From Dipteronia dyeriana (lineage: Eukaryota > Streptophyta > Magnoliopsida > Sapindales > Sapindaceae): 64,000 bases of DNA. A program made the translations under genes and the position numbers. Every line of letters begins with the position of its first letter. Position 1 is the first letter of the stretch. Under the pieces are notes generated by a model. The model was not told the origin of the DNA and did no database searches. It saw only the letters and a program-made list of their open reading frames with translations. The stretch lies in the NCBI GenBank assembly GCA_032871835.1, contig CM065296.1, positions 52,729,288 through 52,793,287 of the forward strand. Direction: 5' to 3'. Below, piece by piece: positions 62,175 through 64,000 of the stretch.

Positions 62175-63312
62175 GATGCCTTGGTCGGGCTTCTCAGGAC
62201 CAGTAAATAGCTAGAAAGCTCTCTTGATGCCTTGGTCGAGCTACCACCCCGAAAAAGGTTCTGAGTGTAAGAGCATAGTAGCCATCCAGATCTCAAGACT
62301 AGGAAATAGCTAGGTAGCGCCCCTGATGCCTTGGTCAGGCAACACCCCTAAGAATGATCTGAGAGTAAGAGCATAGTTTCCATCCAAATCTGAAGACTAG
62401 GAAATAGTTAGGTAGCGCACCTGATGCCTTGGTCTGGTAACCACCCCTACGAAGGATCTGAGTGTAATAGCATAGTTGCCATCCAGATCTCAAGACCAAG
62501 AAATAGCTAGATAGCGCTCCTGATGCCTTGGTCAGGCTACTACCCCTAAGAAGGATCTGAGTGTAAGAGCATAGTTGCCATCCAGATCTCAAGACCAAGA
62601 AATAGGTAGATAGCGCTCTTGATGCCTTAATCGGGCTACTGCCCTAAAGAAAGGTCTGAGTGTAAGAGCATAGTTGCCATCCAGATCTCAAGACCAGGAA
62701 ATAGCTAGATAGCGCTCCTGATGCCTTGGTCGGGCAACCACCCCCAAGAAGGATATGAGTGTATGAGCATAGTTGCCATCTAGATCTCAAGACTAGGAAA
62801 TGGCTAGGTAGCGCCTCTGATGCCTTGGTCAGACAACACCCCTAAGAATGATCTGAGTGTAAGAGCATAGTTGCCATCCAGATCTCAAGACCAGGAAATA
62901 GCTAGATAGCACTCCTGATGCCTTGGTCAGGCTACCACCTCGAAGAAGGTTCTGAGTGTAAGAGCATAGTTGCCATCCAGATCTCAAGACTATGAAATAG
63001 CAAGGAAGCGTTCCTGATGCCTTGGTCTGGCTACCACCCCTAAGTAGTGTCTGAGTGTAAGAGCATAGTTGTCATACAGATCTCAAAACCAGGAAATAGC
63101 TAGGTAGCGCTCTTGATGCCTTTGTCGGGCTACCACCCCTAAGAATGATCTGAGCGTAAGAGCATGGTTGCCATCCAGATCTCAGGACCAAGAAATAGCT
63201 AGATAGCGCTCCCGATGTATTGGTCGGGCTACCAACCCCAAGATGGGTCTGAGTGTAAAAGCATAGTTGTCAACCAGATCTGAAGACCTTTAAATAGCTA
63301 GATAGCGCTCTA
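62175..63312. repeat. higher-order repeat unit 2 (1,138 bp, 11 monomers plus half-monomer)
   Basis: The half-monomer occupies 62175-62225. The shared marker TGTCAACCAG before each half-monomer lies at 61091, 62130 and 63268, spacings 1039 and 1138. Unit 2 and the partial unit 3 match closely along their length, with only scattered substitutions. Confidence 0.9.
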
Positions 63313-64000
63313 GATGCCTTGGTCGGGCTTCTCAGGACCAGTAAATAGCTAGAAAGCTCTCTTGATGCCTTGGTCGAGCTACCACCCCGAAAAAGGTTCT
63401 GAGTGTAAGAGCATAGTTGCCATCCAGATCTCAAGACTAGAAAATAGCTAGGTAGCGCCCCTGATGCCTTGGTCAGGCAACACCCCTAAGAATGATCTGA
63501 GAGTAAGAGCATAGTTAACATCCAGATCTCAAGACTAGGAAATAGCTAGGTAGCGCACCTGATGCCTTGGTCGGGTAACCACCCCTACGAAGGATCTGAG
63601 TGTAAGAGCATAGTTGCCATCCAGTTCTCAAGACTAAGAAATAGCTAGATAGCGCTCCTGATGCCTTGGTCAGGCTACTACACCTAAGAAGGATCTGAGT
63701 GTAAGAGCATAGTTGCCATCCAGATCTCAAGACCAAGAAATAGCTAGATAGCGCTCTTGATGCCTTAATCGGGCTACTGCCCTAAAGAAAGGTCTGAGTG
63801 TAAGAGCATAGTTGCCATCCAGATCTCAAGACCAGGAAATAGCTAGATAGCGCTCCTGATGCCTTGGTCGGGCAACCACCCCCAAGAAGGATATGAGTGT
63901 AAGAGCATAGTTGCCATCCAGATCTCAAGACTAGGAAATAGCTAGTTAGCGCCTCTAATGCCTTGGTCAGGCAACACCCCTAAGAATGATCTGAGTGTAA
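63313..64000. repeat. higher-order repeat unit 3, cut by the window end
   Basis: The half-monomer is at 63313-63363, followed by the same monomer order as unit 2 as far as the CAACACCCCTAAGAATG monomer at the last bases. The array clearly continues beyond the window. Confidence 0.9.

Larger units (their letters stand above)
35301..64000. repeat. 99-bp satellite array, block C
   Basis: Continuous same-orientation satellite to the end of the window, about 290 monomers. Monomer architecture is as in block A. Sub-blocks with distinct higher-order periods are listed separately. Stretches 35.3-38.6, 44.1-48.0 and 56.7-59.6 kb show mixed monomer types without a long period that I could establish. 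Small private indels include a ~10 bp insertion near 37,998 (AAGTAGGCCCTTAAG), GGGCGGTCTTAG near 40,689 and a deletion at about 58,450 (AAGAATTATAAGAG). No genes or non-satellite insertions were seen. Confidence 0.96.

Noticed and set aside
1..64000. CRISPR array, because of regular short repeats.
   Set aside because: The units are directly adjacent 99 bp copies that all resemble each other throughout. There are no unique spacers, no short constant repeat and no cas genes, and the captured element is of plant type.
1..64000. Centromeric function of the array.
   Set aside because: Higher-order repeats and retrotransposon insertion are compatible with a centromere but also with other heterochromatin. 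I saw no CENP-B-box-like motif and cannot infer CENH3 binding from sequence.
1..64000. Telomeric repeats, rRNA spacer repeats or tRNA genes.
   Set aside because: No TTTAGGG-type runs, no rRNA core motifs and no tRNA cloverleaf sequences were seen. The tRNA-like match is only the primer-binding site complement.

Overview
This 64 kb window is almost entirely one tandem (satellite) repeat with a basic unit of 99 bp, about 630 head-to-tail copies all in the same orientation. I find no cellular protein-coding gene, rRNA, tRNA or CRISPR array. The satellite is interrupted only by two copies of a ~605 bp piece of an LTR retrotransposon (about 31.13-31.74 kb and 34.70-35.30 kb), one 38 bp unrelated insertion (29.67 kb) and a few expanded C tracts. 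The retrotransposon piece has a TG...CA-type LTR, a primer-binding site matching plant initiator tRNA-Met and the first ~24 codons of a gag-like frame. That and the satellite scale point to a plant nuclear chromosome, in constitutive heterochromatin (subtelomeric, interstitial or centromeric; I cannot tell which). The species and the satellite family name are not recognised.

Monomer: positions 1-20 GATGCCTTGGTCGGGCTACC; 21-40 a variable CCACCCC(C/T)AAGAAGG(G/A)TCTGAG-like part; 41-55 TGTAAGAGCATAGTT; 59-76 CATCCAGATCTCAAGACC; 77-99 a part holding GAAATAGCTAGATAGCGCTC. Variation is concentrated at positions 11-15 (TCGGG/TCAGG), 23-36, 54-57 (GTTGTC/GTTGCC/GTTTCC), 73-79 (GACCAGG/GACACGG/GACTAAG/GACCAAG) and 88-99 (GATAGCGCTCCTG/GGTAGCGCTCCTG/GATAGCCCTCCCG). 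Because 99 is divisible by three, reading frames stay in phase across monomers. This produces many spurious ORFs of 60-144 codons.

Layout. 0-13.7 kb: higher-order pattern with a marker variant (GTAAGGCTACC) recurring at spacings close to multiples of 99, twice exactly 1,584 bp. 12.5-14.0 kb: ~7/8-monomer tandem duplication. 13.74-18.29 kb: nearly perfect 2,274 bp tandem duplication. 18.3-25.2 kb: AATTAAAAAGG subfamily with a 990 bp (10-monomer) higher-order repeat and poly-C expansions. 25.2-31.1 kb: irregular mosaic with truncated monomers and the 38 bp insertion. 30.9-36.0 kb: a segment containing the LTR-PBS-gag piece, duplicated at a 3,562 bp offset. 38.6-44.1 kb: ~1.98 kb higher-order units. 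48.0-56.7 kb: units marked by a 7 bp-deleted monomer, including a near-identical 1,278 bp tandem duplication. 59.6-64.0 kb: a 1.04-1.14 kb higher-order repeat that always contains a 51 bp half-monomer and runs off the window end.

Nothing here works together as genes. The content is explained by unequal exchange, segmental amplification and local conversion inside a satellite that captured a retrotransposon fragment and amplified it. Alignments were done by eye, so boundaries marked approximate may be off by tens of bases.
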